From assembly GCA_022446965.1 (NCBI GenBank), contig JAKVBV010000001.1:1-64000 (forward strand): a DNA stretch of 64,000 bases, read 5' to 3'. Each line of letters begins with the position of its first letter. The stretch's first letter is position 1. A program made the translations under genes and the position numbers. Origin of the DNA: Phycisphaerales bacterium. Lineage in GTDB: Bacteria > Planctomycetota > Phycisphaerae > Phycisphaerales > SM1A02. The notes below the pieces were generated by a model that made no database searches, was not told the origin of the DNA, and was given only the letters and a program-made list of their open reading frames with translations. Shown here piece after piece: positions 7,099 through 16,900 of the stretch.

Positions 7099-8561
7099 TA
7101 CGCGGGCAGTGGGATCGAGTCCCCGTCTTGCGTCAGCACCATCGGTGGGGGAAGCGTCGCCCCTGGGCGGCGAACATGCACCCGCTCAAGCACCTGATCA
7201 GGTGTATTCATCCGAATGATCTCGAGGCCTTCGATCACTCGCCCGAAGTTGGTGCGTGCGCCATCCAGGTGCGGGGTGGGAAAGTGCGACACCGTGAACA
7301 TCGACCTAGCGGAATCGGGATGCGCGGGGTCGCGAATGATGCTCAGCGCTCCAGAACCGTGGGGACGTTGTTGTGGCCGTTCGAATTCGCCCGGCAGTGT
7401 CCAGGTGTGTAGGCCGGGCGTATCTGGAGGCAGGCCGAACATGGTGCGAAAGCCCTTGTCCACCTGCACGAGGGGGGTGTCGTCAAAATCACCTCGTGCG
7501 GCCCGCGTGAGAAACACCGACACGGTGTTCGGCGCCGCGTCGGCGAAGAGCTCGCACACGACACGTTGGCCACTGATCGTCAGTTCGATGATCGGATTGA
7601 CGCGTGATTCGGCATCGGCCGCCCTGCGAGCGAGTTCATGAGGCCAGGTCTCGGCCAGTCGGCGCCGCAGTGGAAGAAGAAAGCGGAGGCGGCGATGCAG
7701 CGATGGGTCGGTTGTGGCCAGCGCTTCCATGTCGATCGCTTCGAGTTGGGCCAAGGCCTCGGCGAAGTCGTGATTCGCGTAGCACGTGTCGGAGTAGAGA
7801 TAGCGCCGTTCGGGCGTTGCGCGTTGATGCGGAGGAATCAACTCCATGGCTGCCCGGGCCTGGGCGAATTCGTTGGCGGCGCGGTGGCTACGAGCCTTGG
7901 TGGCGAGCACGCCATCATCGGTGGGGGCCACTGCGTACAGTCGCGCGATCATGCCTTGCGCCCGCGGCACAGCGGAGCGAAGCATGGTCTGCGCCAATGC
8001 CGTGGCGGCGGCTCGTGTGTCCGGTTGGGCGATCCATGCATCAAAGCGACGATCGATACCCTCTGGATCCACCTGTGACAAGGCGGTCACGAGATTGAGA
8101 TGCAGGATCAGATTGTCTGGATGAGCGGCAATGAAGCGATCGAGCAATGCAATGCCACGATCGGGATCGCGATTGAGCCAGGCGGTGGCCCATGCCACCC
8201 TGGCACCGATGTTGTCTGGATCCACCTGCACAGCGGCGCCGAACGCCTGGTCGGCCTTCCCCATGTCGCCTGCATCGACAGCCAGTCGGCCCAGCGATGC
8301 CCATGCGGGCCCGTGTTCGGGGCACTGCCGAATGAACCGCTCATGGGCCGCGATGATCTCGTTGCGTGCATCGATCAGCACCGGATCGTCGGCCTGCAGA
8401 TCACGGACTGCGCCTCGAGCCTGCACGGTGAGCTGACGCAGTTCGCGCCACTGCTCGTCGCAGGCGGTGTCCTGCGCTGTGGCCATGCCACCAAGGCCAA
8501 TGGCAGCACTGATGAGGGCTGCTCGAATCACGCGTTGGATCGCACTGGATAGGCGCTCCAT
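7095..8561 (-). CDS. Exported TPR protein with degenerate cyclophilin domain
   Basis: This 488-residue protein has an N-terminal signal peptide (hydrophobic to about residue 30, ending MATAQ), so it is likely periplasmic. Residues about 35-310 are helical with TPR-like repeats (for example PDNIGARVAWATAWLNRDPD). Residues about 320-480 resemble cyclophilin: NPIIELTISGQRVVCELF, then HLDGARTNFGRVIEGLEI. The catalytic Arg and Gln region (FHRVIPGFMCQGG in human CypA) is replaced by LVQVDKGFRTMFG, so isomerase activity is doubtful. The start lies 34 bases inside the upstream gene, suggesting translational coupling. Confidence 0.75.
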   Translation of the reverse strand: MERLSSAIQRVIRAALISAAIGLGGMATAQDTACDEQWRELRQLTVQARGAVRDLQADDPVLIDARNEIIAAHERFIRQCPEHGPAWASLGRLAVDAGDMGKADQAFGAAVQVDPDNIGARVAWATAWLNRDPDRGIALLDRFIAAHPDNLILHLNLVTALSQVDPEGIDRRFDAWIAQPDTRAAATALAQTMLRSAVPRAQGMIARLYAVAPTDDGVLATKARSHRAANEFAQARAAMELIPPHQRATPERRYLYSDTCYANHDFAEALAQLEAIDMEALATTDPSLHRRLRFLLPLRRRLAETWPHELARRAADAESRVNPIIELTISGQRVVCELFADAAPNTVSVFLTRAARGDFDDTPLVQVDKGFRTMFGLPPDTPGLHTWTLPGEFERPQQRPHGSGALSIIRDPAHPDSARSMFTVSHFPTPHLDGARTNFGRVIEGLEIIRMNTPDQVLERVHVRRPGATLPPPMVLTQDGDSIPLPAY

Positions 8562-9355
8562 GTCTTCTGTGTTTCCCACACCCGCACCTGATGCAGTTCG
8601 CCGCCTGCTGCTGCAAGCTCCGGGGCCAACAGATCGTGGCAGACGATCGTGATGTGCTCCACGGTGGGCGTCCGGTCTTTGAACTCGGGGCAGTCGAGAT
8701 TGAGGTACTTGTGATCAAATCGCTCGACGATGGTCGACTCGACAATCGCATCGAGTTGGTGGCGATCAAATGCGCCGTCGATCGGCGTGGCGACATCGAC
8801 TTCGACGTGATAGTTGTGGCCATGCCCGTTTATCCAGCAGCATTTGCCGAAGATCGCCGTGTTCTCTTCGTCGCTCAACTCGGGGATGAACAGCCGGTGC
8901 GACGCGGCGAACTGATACTTATTAGAGATGAGTACGGTGTCCATGGTGGTGCTGTCCATCATGATTGAAAGCCGAGGGTTCAATCGCCAGCGGATTGTGG
9001 CGATGTTCGGATCATTCGCATCCAGGGTGTCGAGGAAGGTGCGTAGCGCGCTGCCCGGTGGAGTTGAGTTGCTCAACGCTTGCGCAGCCAACGGTGCAAA
9101 GCGTGTTCGGATCAACCGATCAAGCGTGCGGATGTCCGCGGCCATTCCGGTGTGATCATCGAGTGGACCAACCACTTCAAGATCCACTTCGAAATAGGCG
9201 CCCACGCCTGCAGCGACCGGGCTCGCCGACCAGGTGTTGGGGCTGTCTGTTGCTTGGCCCGTTGGGGTGACTTCAAAGCGGATGGTCCGAAAAAGGGCGC
9301 AAGTCTCCTGTGCAGAAGGAGATGTGGCGACAGTTTCTGGTGGTGGTGAAGGCAT
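8528..9355 (-). CDS. Tandem-domain 6-pyruvoyltetrahydropterin synthase / QueD-like protein
   Basis: This 275-residue protein carries two T-fold (PTPS) units. The C-terminal unit is complete: metal-binding histidines in AASHRL and GHGHNYHVEV, the catalytic Cys region KCCWIN, DHKYLN, PTVEHI and the Glu in RVWETQ. These fit a 6-carboxytetrahydropterin or 6-pyruvoyltetrahydropterin synthase, as in queuosine or pterin synthesis. The N-terminal unit aligns in pattern (YFEVDLEVVGPLDDHTGMAA followed by a helix) but lacks the metal histidines, so it is probably structural. I chose the ATG at 9355, which has GGGGGCGG upstream. Other in-frame starts lie at 9373 and 9400. Confidence 0.78.
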   Translation of the reverse strand: MPSPPPETVATSPSAQETCALFRTIRFEVTPTGQATDSPNTWSASPVAAGVGAYFEVDLEVVGPLDDHTGMAADIRTLDRLIRTRFAPLAAQALSNSTPPGSALRTFLDTLDANDPNIATIRWRLNPRLSIMMDSTTMDTVLISNKYQFAASHRLFIPELSDEENTAIFGKCCWINGHGHNYHVEVDVATPIDGAFDRHQLDAIVESTIVERFDHKYLNLDCPEFKDRTPTVEHITIVCHDLLAPELAAAGGELHQVRVWETQKTWSAYPVRSNA

Positions 9356-9502
9356 GGCTGTGTCCGCCCCCATTGTCGGTGTTTTTGGCGGTGGCTGCAT
9401 TGACAGCACCCTTGGGAGGGGTACCATTCAGGCGTTGCCTGCGGCAACATTCCTATTACCCCCGGAAGGGCTCGGCAGTGAGCTTCGCTCCTGCCGGGCC
9501 TA

Positions 9503-9553
9503 TTTTTTTGGCCGGTCTGTTTTTTTGCCAGGCCTGTTTTTTGGGCAGTGTCA
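9503..9553 (+). repeat. Three 17-base units, each opening with a T6-T7 tract
   Basis: T-tracts begin at 9503, 9520 and 9537, exactly 17 bases apart. The first two units are TTTTTTTGGCCGGTCTG and TTTTTTTGCCAGGCCTG; the third is degenerate. Stem-forming GGCC/GCC segments sit between the tracts. Confidence 0.7.
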
Positions 9554-9615
9554 TCCGGCCTGTGTGTGCAGGGGTCAGTTTCGCACCGGGCCGGCACCAT
9601 TGGCTGTTGATCTGG

Positions 9616-9621
9616 CATACT
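9616..9621 (+). promoter_or_regulatory. -10-like CATACT before the lipoprotein gene
   Basis: CATACT ends six bases before the ATG at 9628. There is no Shine-Dalgarno sequence. This fits a leaderless transcript. Confidence 0.45.
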
Positions 9622-9627
9622 CGCGCC

Positions 9628-10296
9628 ATGTGGTGTGTACGCCTGTGTCTGATAGTCAGTGTGGCCCTTGCAGGGTGCTCGTCCATGGGGCGCGTGTCGA
9701 TCCCGGACGGTGCCGCACTGCATGTCGATCGCGATGCAGGTTTCGTGGCTGTCCGTGGGTGGGTTTCGATCGATGAAGGATGGCTCGAACAGGTGGCGTG
9801 CTTGACTGGCACGCGGGACCACGAGGTGCTCGTTGCCACACGTGTGCGACCCTCCGACGTGCACGCCGCGTTATTGATGCTCGGAGCCAACTCGGGGCAA
9901 CCAGGTCGCTGGCATCGGAGTGATGGTGTGTTGGTGTTGGAGCCACCGACCGGAGACGTCATCGATGTCTTCGTGCAGGTGGGCAACACCGCTCCGGTCG
10001 ACGTGCGGCAATGGATCAAGGCCGATGACGATCGTGCGATTCCCACGACACCGTTTCGTTTCGGTGGATCAGCGTTACAGACGCGTCGCGATGTGGAGTA
10101 CTACGAAGCCGACCGGTCAGGTTCGCTCGTGGGTCTGGTGACCTTCGGTGATGAGACGATCGGGTGGGAAGATGTCTGGTCGGATCAACAGGCCGTGCAC
10201 GCGCCGCCCTGGATGGCGAAGACCGAGGTGATGCCCGAACCGGGCACCGAAGTCGTGCTCATTCTGCGCCCTGTATGGACGTCGCCGGCCCGCTGA
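9628..10296 (+). CDS. YdjY-domain lipoprotein
   Basis: This 222-residue protein starts with a signal peptide and lipobox (VALAGCSS, Cys about residue 16). The body resembles the YdjY family of unknown function: a GWVSIDEGWLEQVACLTG segment, the HEVLVATRVRPSDVHAALL stretch and a second half ending in MPEPGTEVVLILRP. The function is unknown; lipidation suggests an envelope location. The 3' end overlaps the convergent ruvC gene by 38 bases. Confidence 0.78.
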   Translation: MWCVRLCLIVSVALAGCSSMGRVSIPDGAALHVDRDAGFVAVRGWVSIDEGWLEQVACLTGTRDHEVLVATRVRPSDVHAALLMLGANSGQPGRWHRSDGVLVLEPPTGDVIDVFVQVGNTAPVDVRQWIKADDDRAIPTTPFRFGGSALQTRRDVEYYEADRSGSLVGLVTFGDETIGWEDVWSDQQAVHAPPWMAKTEVMPEPGTEVVLILRPVWTSPAR

Positions 10297-10762
10297 GGCG
10301 ACGCAAGCCACACAAGGCGAGCGCCAGCGCGTCGGCCGCATCGGCAGGTTGAGGGACTTCTGCTAGGCCCAGCTGACTCGCCACGGCATGCTGCATCTGC
10401 ACCTTGTCAGCCCGACCGGAACCAGCCACGGCTTTCTTGACTTCGGCTGGGGCCAGTTCATGCGCCTCAAGGCCAGCGTTCGCAATCGCCAGCAGGATTA
10501 CGCCACGGGCATGTCCCATGAGCATGGCCGTTTGCCCGCGCAGTCGATGCGCGAAGACCGACTCGACCACCACGTGATCCGGCCGCAATTCGGCGATGAG
10601 TTCGCACAGTGGTGCATGCAAGGCGGCCAGCCGTGTTTCCATCGGCTTGCCTTGAGGGACACGAATCACGCCCGCTTCAATGCAGGCTTCGCCGCCTGGG
10701 CCCGCCTCCACACAGCCATAGCCGGTCAGTCGCAGGCCGGGATCGATGCCGAGCACTCGCAT
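10259..10762 (-). CDS. ruvC: RuvC, Holliday junction resolvase
   Basis: RuvC cuts Holliday junctions in recombinational repair, working with RuvAB. The 167-residue length is typical. The acidic catalytic residues are visible: Asp7 in MRVLGIDPGLRLTGYG, the Glu in VVVESVFAHR, and the C-terminal Asp pair in ADAADALALAL. The ATG at 10762 starts exactly at the family's N-terminus, so the longer open frame upstream was not used. It follows the ABC ATPase gene by seven bases, probably in one transcript. ruvA and ruvB are not in the window. Confidence 0.92.
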   Translation of the reverse strand: MRVLGIDPGLRLTGYGCVEAGPGGEACIEAGVIRVPQGKPMETRLAALHAPLCELIAELRPDHVVVESVFAHRLRGQTAMLMGHARGVILLAIANAGLEAHELAPAEVKKAVAGSGRADKVQMQHAVASQLGLAEVPQPADAADALALALCGLRRLSGPATSIQGAE

Positions 10763-10769
10763 GGCGACA

Positions 10770-11483
10770 TCATAGATGCGCCGTGCCGGGGTCATCCGAT
10801 TCGACATCTCCATCGCGCAGGCGCACGACGCGGCGGCCATGGCGGGCCATGTCGTCATCGTGTGTGACCATCACGATCGTTCGGCCTTCGGCGTTGAGAT
10901 CGTCGAGCAGAGCCATGATCGTATCGCTGGTGCCCGAGTCGAGGTTGCCCGTGGGTTCGTCGGCCAGCAGGATGGCCGGGTCGCCGACCAGTGCCCGCGC
11001 GATGGCCACGCGTTGTTGCTGGCCGCCGGACAGTTGACCCGGGCGGTGGTTGCCACGGTCGGTGAGGCCGACACGTTCGAGCATCGCTTCGGCACGCTCA
11101 TGACGCTGCGTGCGATGGACGCCCCGGTAGAATAGTGGCACTTCAATGTTCTCGACGACGGTCAATTCCGGGATCAGATTGAAGGACTGGAAGACAAAGC
11201 CAATCTCTCTGCCGCGCACCACGCTGAGGGCATCGTCTCCCAATTGGGCGACATCCTGATCGCGAAGGAAGTACCGGCCGTTGGTGGGGCGGTCGAGGCA
11301 TCCGAGAATGTTCATCAGCGTGCTCTTGCCTGAGCCACTCTGTCCCATGATGCAGACGTACTCACCGGCATCAATCTCCAGATCGATGGCGTTGACGGCA
11401 CGCACCATGACACTGCCGTCACTGCGGAGGTAGTCGCGGCGGATCGCCTGCAGCTTGATGATTGGGGGCTCGGAGTCGGGCAT
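10770..11483 (-). CDS. LolD/MacB-type ABC transporter ATPase
   Basis: This 237-residue stand-alone ATPase has Walker A GQSGSGKST, Q-loop FVFQSFNLIPELTVVENI, signature LSGGQQQRVAIARAL, Walker B ILLADEPTGNLDS and a THDDDMARHGRRVVRLRDG H-loop. The GNLDS Walker B extension and the PELTVVENI segment are typical of the MacB/LolD/FtsE group, which powers lipoprotein release, efflux or envelope remodelling. No permease gene is next to it. Start 11483 or 11492; the divergent trpE promoter region is immediately upstream. Confidence 0.88.
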   Translation of the reverse strand: MPDSEPPIIKLQAIRRDYLRSDGSVMVRAVNAIDLEIDAGEYVCIMGQSGSGKSTLMNILGCLDRPTNGRYFLRDQDVAQLGDDALSVVRGREIGFVFQSFNLIPELTVVENIEVPLFYRGVHRTQRHERAEAMLERVGLTDRGNHRPGQLSGGQQQRVAIARALVGDPAILLADEPTGNLDSGTSDTIMALLDDLNAEGRTIVMVTHDDDMARHGRRVVRLRDGDVESDDPGTAHL

Positions 11484-11500
11484 GTCGTGCATCGTAGATC

Positions 11501-11506
11501 TACACT
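11501..11506 (+). promoter_or_regulatory. -10-like TACACT before trpE
   Basis: TACACT ends seven bases before the trpE ATG at 11514. It overlaps the palindrome TAGATCTA, so it may also serve the divergent ATPase gene. No Shine-Dalgarno sequence and no leader peptide were seen. Confidence 0.45.
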
Positions 11507-11513
11507 GCCGCTC

Positions 11514-13043
11514 ATGTCCGATCCGTTCGATCTTGTTCCCCTAAGTCGGCGGCTCTTCGCTGACAATCTCACGCCTGTCCTGGCCTATCGGCGGCTGGTG
11601 TCCGGTCATGATCGACTGGCAGCGAGCTTTCTGCTTGAGTCGGTGGATGTGGGCGGCACGGTTGGCCGGTACAGCATCATCGGCACGGCCCCGAGCCACA
11701 CGGTGACGGTGTGGGGGCATCAGATCGTGCATCGTGATGCCCAGGGCGTGGAGACCACAGCCACAGCAGACGATCCTTTGCAGGCCGTGCGTGACGTGCT
11801 CGCCGGGGTGCGTGTCGCTCCAGATCCGGGGCCGTACTTTTGCGGTGGCTGGTGTGGATGGGTGGGCTACGACGCAGTGCGGTGGTTGGAGCCCGAGGCG
11901 GTGTCGTTCGCTGCGGCGCCGGTGGATGATCGAGGCATTCCAGATCTGCACATGGGCCTGCATCTGGACGTGGTCGTGTTTGACCATGTCGACAAGACAC
12001 TGCACGCCGTGTGTTGGGCGGATCACCGCCGATTCGAAACAACCCAAGCGGCGCATGCTGATGCCCAGGCGCGACTGGACGCAATCGTGCAGCGTGTGGA
12101 ATCGGATGCCATCGTGCTTCCACCAGGGCGGCTTGAACTTGACTTGGCAGCCGGGTCGTCGGCCGGTGAGAGCACCATGTCACGACGTGAGTTCGAAGCC
12201 GCGGTGGAGCGGTGCAAGGATTGGATTCGCGATGGCGACGTGTTTCAGGTTGTGCCATCGCAGCGCTTCGAACGACAGTCGAGTGTCGATCCCTTCGCCG
12301 TGTATCGCGCGTTGCGCATCGTCAATCCCAGTCCATACATGATCTACATGCAGGGGCCCGAAGCAATGCTGGTGGCATCGAGCCCGGAGATTCTCTGCCG
12401 CGTGGTGGATGGCACGGTGTCGAGCCGGCCGCTGGCGGGCACACGGCGTCGTGACGCTGATGTGGCTGCGGACGTGGCGTTGGAAGACGACCTACGTGGG
12501 GATGCCAAGGAATGTGCCGAACACGCCATGCTGGTAGACCTGGCACGAAACGACATCAGCACGGTGTGTGAACAAGGCTCTGTGCAGGTCACACGCCTCA
12601 TGGACGTCGAACGCTACCGCCATGTGATGCATCTCTCGTCCACCGTGGAAGGGCAGTTGCGTGCGGACGTCGATTGCTGGGAAGCGCTGCGGCGCAGTCT
12701 GCCGGTGGGCACAGTGAGCGGGGCGCCCAAGATTCGTGCTATGCAGATCATCGATGAGCTCGAGCCAACGCGGCGGGGTCCATATGGCGGCGGCATCGGC
12801 TGCGTGTCGATGCATGGCGACATGGACGTTGCAATCGCGCTGCGCACGATCGTGGTGCCCGCGGCATCACAAGGGCCGCCGTGGGCCTATCACCTGCAGG
12901 CAGGCGCCGGGGTCGTGCTCGATTCGGTGCCGGCGCGGGAGTTTGAAGAGACCGTGTCCAAGGCGGCATCGCTCGCTCGGGCGATCGATGTAGCAGAAGC
13001 TGCGTTTGATGATTCGCCTGGTCAGGGCATGCTGCGCCAGTGA
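11514..13043 (+). CDS. trpE: Anthranilate synthase component I
   Basis: TrpE makes anthranilate from chorismate, the first step of tryptophan synthesis, with ammonia from TrpG. The 509-residue protein has the tryptophan feedback-binding LLES motif (SFLLESVDVGG), which favours TrpE over PabB. The chorismate-binding domain shows GDVFQVVPSQRF, SPEILCR, RPLAGTRRR and GAPKIRAMQIIDELEP. The Glu in LRGDAKECAEHAMLVDLARN is also present. No trpG lies beside it, so the genes are dispersed. Its 3' end overlaps the convergent epimerase-like gene by 22 bases. Confidence 0.93.
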   Translation: MSDPFDLVPLSRRLFADNLTPVLAYRRLVSGHDRLAASFLLESVDVGGTVGRYSIIGTAPSHTVTVWGHQIVHRDAQGVETTATADDPLQAVRDVLAGVRVAPDPGPYFCGGWCGWVGYDAVRWLEPEAVSFAAAPVDDRGIPDLHMGLHLDVVVFDHVDKTLHAVCWADHRRFETTQAAHADAQARLDAIVQRVESDAIVLPPGRLELDLAAGSSAGESTMSRREFEAAVERCKDWIRDGDVFQVVPSQRFERQSSVDPFAVYRALRIVNPSPYMIYMQGPEAMLVASSPEILCRVVDGTVSSRPLAGTRRRDADVAADVALEDDLRGDAKECAEHAMLVDLARNDISTVCEQGSVQVTRLMDVERYRHVMHLSSTVEGQLRADVDCWEALRRSLPVGTVSGAPKIRAMQIIDELEPTRRGPYGGGIGCVSMHGDMDVAIALRTIVVPAASQGPPWAYHLQAGAGVVLDSVPAREFEETVSKAASLARAIDVAEAAFDDSPGQGMLRQ

Positions 13044-13927
13044 TCCACCAGATTCGCGAGGTGCTCGCGAATCCCATCATGTCCTCGGTCGAGTGACACG
13101 CCCAGATCGCTGGCGAGGTCGTCGACGACGAATTGGTTCTTGGGTGCATCCGGGGAGACGTGCTCCACCGTCATTTCCATGTCCATGACATCCACAGCCA
13201 TGGCTTCCCAGTCGGACCATCGCGCGTAGCAGTCGGCGAGGTGGTACAGCCGGCCGTCCCTGCGGCGGTGATCGACTGCAGCTGCGATGGCCGCGGCCAC
13301 GTCATTCACGTGCACGAACTTGCCGCCGCCTGCGCGTCCCCAAGACCGGCCTTCGGACAAGCGCTGCACGAGTGGCCAGCCGATGCTGCGTGTGGGTGTG
13401 GGATCGATGCCGTACACGGCCGCCGGGCGAAGGGCCACGAAGCCCATGTCGTATCGCGTGTGCATCGCCCACAGATGTGCTTCAAGTGCAGCCTTGAGTG
13501 CGCCGTACAGATTGCCCGGTCGCGCCGGGTGGACATGGTCGATGCGGCTGTTGAAGGCCTCGAGCATGTGGTGGTGCACTGCAACGGACGAGACGAACAC
13601 GATGGGGCAGCCCTTGCGGGCGGCGGCGTCAAAGAGGTCGATCGCAGCGCAGAGGTTATTGCGCAGGTGGGCCGACATGTCACCGGCCTTGAGTACCTTC
13701 CAATCGACGGCGTTGTGCACCAGGACATCTGCGCCCTCGAGCAGTGTTGCTTGGGCCTGGGCGTCTTCCATGGCGCCTTCGATCACGGTCGCCCCGTCTT
13801 CGACGGCCGACGCTCGACCAGGCCGAGCGATCGCTCTTACGACATGACCTGCCTGTTGCAGGGCCAAGGTGGTGCGCCGGCCGATGAAGCCCGTGGCGCC
13901 GGTCAATGCGACTGTCTGGCCTGTCAT
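13022..13927 (-). CDS. NAD-dependent epimerase/dehydratase (extended SDR)
   Basis: This 301-residue extended short-chain dehydrogenase/reductase has the Rossmann motif GATGFIG at residues 10-16, the catalytic Ser region VFVSSVAVHH and the YxxxK motif in LYGALKAALE. These enzymes act on nucleotide sugars, sterols or related alcohols. The substrate is not evident from the sequence or neighbours. It is divergent from the AsmA-like gene. Confidence 0.85.
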   Translation of the reverse strand: MTGQTVALTGATGFIGRRTTLALQQAGHVVRAIARPGRASAVEDGATVIEGAMEDAQAQATLLEGADVLVHNAVDWKVLKAGDMSAHLRNNLCAAIDLFDAAARKGCPIVFVSSVAVHHHMLEAFNSRIDHVHPARPGNLYGALKAALEAHLWAMHTRYDMGFVALRPAAVYGIDPTPTRSIGWPLVQRLSEGRSWGRAGGGKFVHVNDVAAAIAAAVDHRRRDGRLYHLADCYARWSDWEAMAVDVMDMEMTVEHVSPDAPKNQFVVDDLASDLGVSLDRGHDGIREHLANLVDHWRSMP

Positions 13928-13933
13928 GGCGGC

Positions 13934-13939
13934 ATGCTA
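13934..13939 (-). promoter_or_regulatory. -10-like TAGCAT before the SDR gene
   Basis: On the minus strand TAGCAT ends six bases before the ATG at 13927, with no Shine-Dalgarno sequence. Confidence 0.45.
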
Positions 13940-13954
13940 CCGGCGGTTGAGCCA

Positions 13955-13960
13955 TACAAT
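13955..13960 (+). promoter_or_regulatory. -10-like TACAAT before the AsmA-like gene
   Basis: TACAAT lies 13 bases before the ATG at 13974 and four bases before an in-frame GTG at 13965. Confidence 0.35.
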
Positions 13961-13973
13961 CACTGTGACGGCC

Positions 13974-16900
13974 ATGACTCTGATCAGATCAGTGACGACT
14001 CGACTCCGACGGATACCACGTCGCACGGTGCTGGCATGGTGCGGCGGGGGCGTTGTCGGTGTGATGCTTGCTGCGGCTGCACTCGTGTGGTTGTGGCCGG
14101 CCCTCTTCAAGGGCGTCATCGAAGAACAGGTTGCCAACGTGATCGGTGGCGACGTGTCCATCGGCGGCATGCATTGGGATGGTGGTGATCTCGTACTCGA
14201 AGACGTATCTGTCACCGTGCCGGACATCTCTGGTCCCGCTGCCGAAGCGCTGGACGTGCATCGCATGCGACTGGACATGTCGCTGTGGGACATCACGACA
14301 CCTGAGACAATGGTTCGATCGGTGCACGTGGAGTCGGCACGCTTGTTGATCGCCGGTGCGCAGGATCCATCGCAGGGGCCGCTGAACGTGTCCCTGCTCG
14401 GTCGCCGCTCCGGCGGAGGGGGGCAGCATGCCGGGGGTGACAGATCGCCAACGGACTCGGCGCCTGCGCAGGGCAACAACCAGACGCCACCCGTAATGCC
14501 GCCCGATGTGACCGTGGATGCTGTGGACGTGATCGTCGGCACGTGGGCCGGTGACACGTTCGTGCAGACAGGGCAGGCGCAGTTCAGTGCTGCGCTCCAA
14601 GGCACCGCCGATGGCCTGCTTGTGGGTGATCTTACCGAGCTGGGAGTGGCTGACGGACTGGTGCTGTCGGCCAGTGGCTCGCTGACCCGTGGTTCGGGTG
14701 CGATCCATGCAGAACACCTGCAGCTGAACGAGCGGACCGAAGGCCTCATTCCATTACCTGGGATCAGGCAAACGGTGGACGCGCTGCATCTGAGTGGGGC
14801 GGTGCCCTTCTTCAGTTTCGAGTTCGATGGCGAACAGCCGGTGTCGGCGGAACTCGTGTTGGATGATCTTTCGCTCAAACTGGATGACCAGTTGCTGGGC
14901 TTGCATTCTGGACGCAGTTTCTGGCGCACCTTTCGTGCGGGACAACGCGTGCCCTCCGAAGGTGCCCCGGTCATGCAGGTGAATGGTGGTCGGGTGATGT
15001 TTGACGGCGACACGCTGCGCATCGTCGGATTGGAAGGTGTGCTGCACGGGCCGCAGGCGATCGATGTGTCCGTGCCGTGGCAGGTGGACCTCGCTGTTGA
15101 TGACGTGGTGTCGCTGGCGCAGGTCAAGTCGGATGTCGATGGATTCCTTGCCGCCGCACCATTCCACCTTCGGCTCGCCGCCGACGATGTCGTGCTGAAG
15201 CACGGCCAGACGGCCGTGTTGCCGAGGATCGTGGCCCGCATCATGGAGATGTTCGGCGTTCAAGCCGGTCGAACAAGCATCGAGTTGACAGCCTCCCGAT
15301 CAACGCCGGATGAGCAGGCGGAAGTGTCCGGCATCGTGCGAATCACCGAAGCCGAAGGGGCATACGAGCGGTTTCCGTATCCGCTTCATGATCTGACAGC
15401 ATCGATCGAGTTTGATCTTGATCGGGTGCGGGTGCACGATCTTCACGCCTCGGGCCGCGGGGCGAGCACGATTCACATTCAAGGTGAAGTCGATCCCAAT
15501 CGAGGAGACGACATCGCCCTGTCATTGCGAGCGGCTGACATACCGGTGGATGCGATTCTTCTTGAGGCCATGCCGGACGTTGCAGCACACGCAATGGCGG
15601 ATGTGTTGCCGGCTCATGCCGATGTGCCGGCACCAATTGCCGCGAGTGCATTCTCTCCCGAGGCGGAACACGCCGATCGCGTTGATCTTGATCTGTGGAT
15701 CGCTCGAGCGGATGGCGGCCCGGTGGATATCAGCGGTCAGATCGAATTCGATCGCCTGATGCTCGAGTGGACGCCGTTTCCCTACGCCATCGTGCTTGAG
15801 GCAGGATGGTTCGATTGGAAGGGTGGGCACATTGCATTGCACCACGAGGACGGAGAAGGCACACCGTTTCACACGCCCGATGGCGCCCAAGGCATGTTGC
15901 ACATCGGCATCGATCTGCCGCCCATCGCAGTGCGGACTGATAACCACCATGTCGTCGCCGATGTACGCATCGACTTGGACGAACAGCCGCTGACACCGGC
16001 GCTCGTCGATGCGGTGCACGTCTTGACCTCCGAAGGTGGAGCGGTGCTTCGCAGCACGGCGCTGCGTGGTCTTGTGGACATGCAGGCGCATGTCCACATT
16101 GATGGCAGCGAGCCACGAGCAAATCGTCGCCGGTATGCGGTCGATCTCCGCCTGGACCGCGGCGAAGCTCAAGTCGGCGGCGTCGACATCGGCGGCAATG
16201 TCACCCTAGCCGACCTCTTCGATCACGACATCGTGGGCGTTCATGGTGGAGTGCTGGTCACGCAGGACGAGATCACACTCGATGGGCTCACACTGACGCA
16301 TGAGGGCAGAACGCTCGTGCTCGATGGGCACCAGCCTGGCCATGGAGAGACACGTGTTCAGGGTGAGGCACTCGCGGTGGGGCAATGGATGTCGGAGCTG
16401 CTTCCCGAGGTACGCCGCACTGAAGCAGCGCATCTGCTGCATCTCTGGCGTCCTGCAGGCATGTTCGATATCGATGGCGTGTTGGATGCCAATGGCGACA
16501 TGCGGGGTGTGGTGTCGTCGATCGACGTTGCGTTGACAGGCCTGTATCCCCAGGTGACCGTGCGGCAAGACGGTGGCACGCTCATGTTGGTGCCTGGCGG
16601 GGTGTCGTGTGACGAGCTCTCACTGGCGTTGCGCATGCTCGACGCGCCCGTGGGCGATGTTCGTCTCCAAGGCGAAGCCAGTCCCGGTGCAGTCGCGTTC
16701 GATGTCACGGCGACGGCGATCGACATGCAATCGCCATTGATGGGTGATCTCATCGTGGTGCTGGGGGGACAAGAGGCGCAGGCGTTGTGGTCGAGCTTTC
16801 AACCTGGTGGTGTGCTGGACCTCGACGCTTCGGTGACCCCAGGTGGGTGGCAGGTTGACGCACGTCCCCTTGAACTGGCATTGACGCGCGACGGCCACCG

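Larger units (their letters stand above)
9356..9627. other. Divergent intergenic region
   Basis: About 270 bases separate the QueD-like gene from the YdjY-type lipoprotein gene. It holds the 17-base T-tract repeat described separately and a -10-like element close to the lipoprotein start. No gene was recognised. Confidence 0.5.
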
